Positions 32,203 through 34,022 of a DNA stretch of 34,022 bases are shown here, piece by piece. Within the stretch, counting starts at the first letter, position 1, and the number at the start of each line of letters is the position of its first letter. The DNA lies in contig JAAFHZ010000039.1 of assembly GCA_013297675.1 (NCBI GenBank), forward strand, positions 1-34,022, in the 5' to 3' direction. The position numbers were made by a program, and so were the translations under genes. A model generated the notes under the pieces. It had not been told where the DNA came from and searched no databases. It saw nothing but the letters and a program-made list of their open reading frames with translations. The stretch comes from Synechococcales cyanobacterium bin59.metabat.ball.084 (GTDB lineage Bacteria; Cyanobacteriota; Cyanobacteriia; Cyanobacteriales; Chamaesiphonaceae).

Positions 32203-34022
32203 ATGTCTTTTTCGTATCAGGTGGGGGGCAGTTTAAGTTTAAATTCGCCAGCTTATATTGCCCGTGAGGCCGATCGAGAGCTGTATGAGGCTTTGTTGGC
32301 GGGGGAGTTTTGTTATGTGTTGACTGCGCGGCAGATGGGGAAATCTAGTTTGCGGGTGCAGGTGATGGGGCAGTTGCAGGATGCGGGAGTAAAGTGTAGT
32401 GCCATTGATTTGACGGGGATTGGTGCAAAAAACATCACGGCAGATCAATGGTATCGGAGTATTATGCAGCGGATTTTGCGAGATTTGCAGTTGTTGGAAA
32501 GTTTTGATTTAGATAGATTTTGCCAAGTGCGGCCAAATCTGGGTTGGGTGCAGCAGTTGAGTGAGTTTGTGGAGGAGCTGTTGCTGCATTATGTGACGGC
32601 ACCTTTGGTAGTGTTTGTGGATGAAATTGACAGTATAAGTAGTCTGCCTTTTGATAGTGACGATTTTTTTGCTTGGATTCGGTATTGTTGCAATTTGCGG
32701 GCAGATTTGGCGCGTTATAGTCGATTGTCTTTTTGTTTGTTGGGGGTGGCGACTCCGACTGATTTGATTCAGGATGGGACGCGCACGCCGTTTAATGTGG
32801 GGAGATCGATCGAGTTGGAGCGGTTTGTGCCGGGGCGGTTGAGGGTGTTGTTGGAGCCTTTGGGGCAGTGGGTGGCGGATTTGGAGGAGGTGCAGGGGGT
32901 GATTTATGAGTGGACTGGGGGGCAGCCTTTTTTGACCCAGCGGTTGTGTGAGATGTTGGTGGGGGTGGAGATTGGGGTGGGTGAGGCGGCGGTGAAAGTT
33001 GGGGCGGTGGTGCGGGAGCAGATTTTACATAACTGGGAGTTTAGAGATCAACCGGCGCATTTGCAGACGATTCGTAGTCGGTTGTTGAATAGGGATGAGC
33101 AGACGGTGGGGCTGTTGTCACTGTATCAGCAGGTATTGCGGGAGCCTTTGATGGTGAAGGCGGAGGATTTGGTGGAGGTGATGGCGTTGCGGTTGACGGG
33201 GTTGGTGGTGTCGGAGCAGGGGAGGTTGGTAATTTATAACCGGGTTTATCGGGAGGTGTTTGATATGGTGTGGGTGGAGCAGGAGTTGGCGAAGTTGCGG
33301 CCTTATGCGGGTTCTTTGGGGGAGTGGTTGGCTGGGGGGCGGGATGATGCTTTTTTGTTGGCGGGGCAGGGGTTGGTGGAGGCGCAGGTGTGGGCGATGG
33401 GGCGACGGTTGAGTGAGGTGGATTATCAGTATTTAACGGCTAGTCAGCGGTTGGATACCGATCGGATGAAGTCGAAGATAGAGCAGATTATAGAGGAGGC
33501 GGAGCAGATTGTTAGTAGAGCGCGTAGGATAGCAAGAAGATGGATTTTTGCCGGGGTGGGTGGTTTTATGGTGTCAACCATGGCGATAGGATGGGCTTTG
33601 CATAACTATAATGAAGTGGCTTGGAGGACAAACATTGAGCAAGAAATGGAAGTCATCAATGCATTACCAGCAAACGGCCTTGATCGCCTTATTCGTTCTG
33701 TCAGAATAGGCAGAAAGCTTCAAACAAAATTCCGTGATACTAGCTTTCCCAACTACCCTTCTTATAGCCCAATCAAAAGCCTTCAAGATGTTTTAATCAC
33801 TAGGTGGAATGAAGTTAATGCCATAGAATCTCAAAGTGTTATTAATAGTGTGGCAGTGAGTGGCGATGGTCAAACTATTGTTTCTGGGGGTGACGATAAG
33901 ACAGTGAAAGTATGGCGCAGAGACGGCTCTTTGATTACTACTCTCTCTGGTCATCAAAGTGTTATTAATAGTGTGGCAGTGAGTGGTGACGGTCAAACTA
34001 TTGTTTCTGGGGGTGACGATAA
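32203..34022 (+). CDS. AAA-like ATPase - TM - WD40 protein (3' end missing)
   Basis: A frame from ATG 32203 (GGGGG shortly before it) runs without a stop to the window edge, 606 codons so far. About residues 10-340 form an AAA-like domain: GGSLSLNSPAYIAREADRELY, Walker A TARQMGKSS, Walker B LVVFVDEID, and GGQPFLTQRLCEML. A TM helix lies at about 446-466 (WIFAGVGGFMVSTMAIGWAL). WD40 repeats begin at about 545 (SVINSVAVSGDGQTIVSGG DDKTVKVW). The architecture is known in cyanobacteria and resembles STAND-type sensors in which WD40 repeats recognise a signal. The first two WD40 units are almost identical in DNA. Confidence 0.85.
   Translation, partial: MSFSYQVGGSLSLNSPAYIAREADRELYEALLAGEFCYVLTARQMGKSSLRVQVMGQLQDAGVKCSAIDLTGIGAKNITADQWYRSIMQRILRDLQLLESFDLDRFCQVRPNLGWVQQLSEFVEELLLHYVTAPLVVFVDEIDSISSLPFDSDDFFAWIRYCCNLRADLARYSRLSFCLLGVATPTDLIQDGTRTPFNVGRSIELERFVPGRLRVLLEPLGQWVADLEEVQGVIYEWTGGQPFLTQRLCEMLVGVEIGVGEAAVKVGAVVREQILHNWEFRDQPAHLQTIRSRLLNRDEQTVGLLSLYQQVLREPLMVKAEDLVEVMALRLTGLVVSEQGRLVIYNRVYREVFDMVWVEQELAKLRPYAGSLGEWLAGGRDDAFLLAGQGLVEAQVWAMGRRLSEVDYQYLTASQRLDTDRMKSKIEQIIEEAEQIVSRARRIARRWIFAGVGGFMVSTMAIGWALHNYNEVAWRTNIEQEMEVINALPANGLDRLIRSVRIGRKLQTKFRDTSFPNYPSYSPIKSLQDVLITRWNEVNAIESQSVINSVAVSGDGQTIVSGGDDKTVKVWRRDGSLITTLSGHQSVINSVAVSGDGQTIVSGGDD
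33832..34022 (+). repeat. Near-identical WD40 DNA repeats (123-bp period)
   Basis: The segment 33832-33899 recurs at 33955-34022 with only two third-base differences (GGCGATGG versus GGTGACGG). The spacing of 123 bp equals 41 codons, one WD40 blade. The repeat continues past the window. Confidence 0.8.

Overview
The window looks like a chromosomal piece of a cyanobacterium, probably filamentous and non-heterocystous (Pseudanabaena-like at a guess). CGATCG/GCGATCGC (HIP1-type) motifs recur throughout, and many families are cyanobacterial: DUF1822, DUF2288, AAA-WD40 signalling proteins and HPF/RaiA-like proteins. The species cannot be fixed from sequence reading alone.

Layout. (1) 1-166: the 3' end of an rRNA operon (5S rRNA and its terminator). 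(2) 241-1856: a complete IS1380-like insertion sequence with 18/19 bp inverted repeats and a CTAG target duplication. It sits exactly on the stop codon of the next gene. (3) 1857-7126, minus strand: a tight operon of a sigma-70-like factor, a DUF1822 protein, and a membrane protein joining a CHAT caspase-like protease to an extracytoplasmic Leu/Ile/Val-type binding domain. (4) 7300-10484: housekeeping block rpmG, rpsR, an RNB exoribonuclease and an HPF/RaiA-like protein, closed by a terminator. (5) 10494-12269, minus: an AmpG-like permease fused to a degenerate Uma2 domain. (6) 12437-14011: SpoU rRNA methyltransferase, tRNA-Arg(CCT) and a DUF218 membrane protein. (7) 14140-19635: an RTX protein behind a perfect CRP half-site pair, DUF2288, a methyltransferase, and a large SGNH/CE2-like esterase. 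(8) 19621-23144, minus: an accessory strip with DUF433 and a truncated DUF5615 toxin remnant, a small unknown ORF, a TIR-like protein coupled to a three-TM protein, and an AlbA_2/HATPase (Schlafen-like) protein. (9) 23237-28474, minus: a Pel-like polysaccharide module of REC-TM-HlyD fusion, PelF-like glycosyltransferase and a two-part PelG-like membrane protein. A divergent ABC exporter follows at 28607. (10) 30512-34022: a palindromic GC-rich repeat, then two AAA-like ATPase genes, the second with a TM helix and WD40 repeats that run off the window.

The best candidate for an undescribed system is region 3. The gene order suggests an extracellular ligand sensor controlling a cytoplasmic CHAT protease, with DUF1822 and a sigma-like factor as possible substrate or anti-sigma and output. 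The analogy is to CHAT (Csx29)-Csx30-RpoE in type III-E CRISPR loci. The fold assignments rest on motifs seen in the sequence; the signalling logic is inference. Further notable items are the REC-HlyD fusion, the AmpG-Uma2 fusion, the TIR/three-TM pair and the CRP site.
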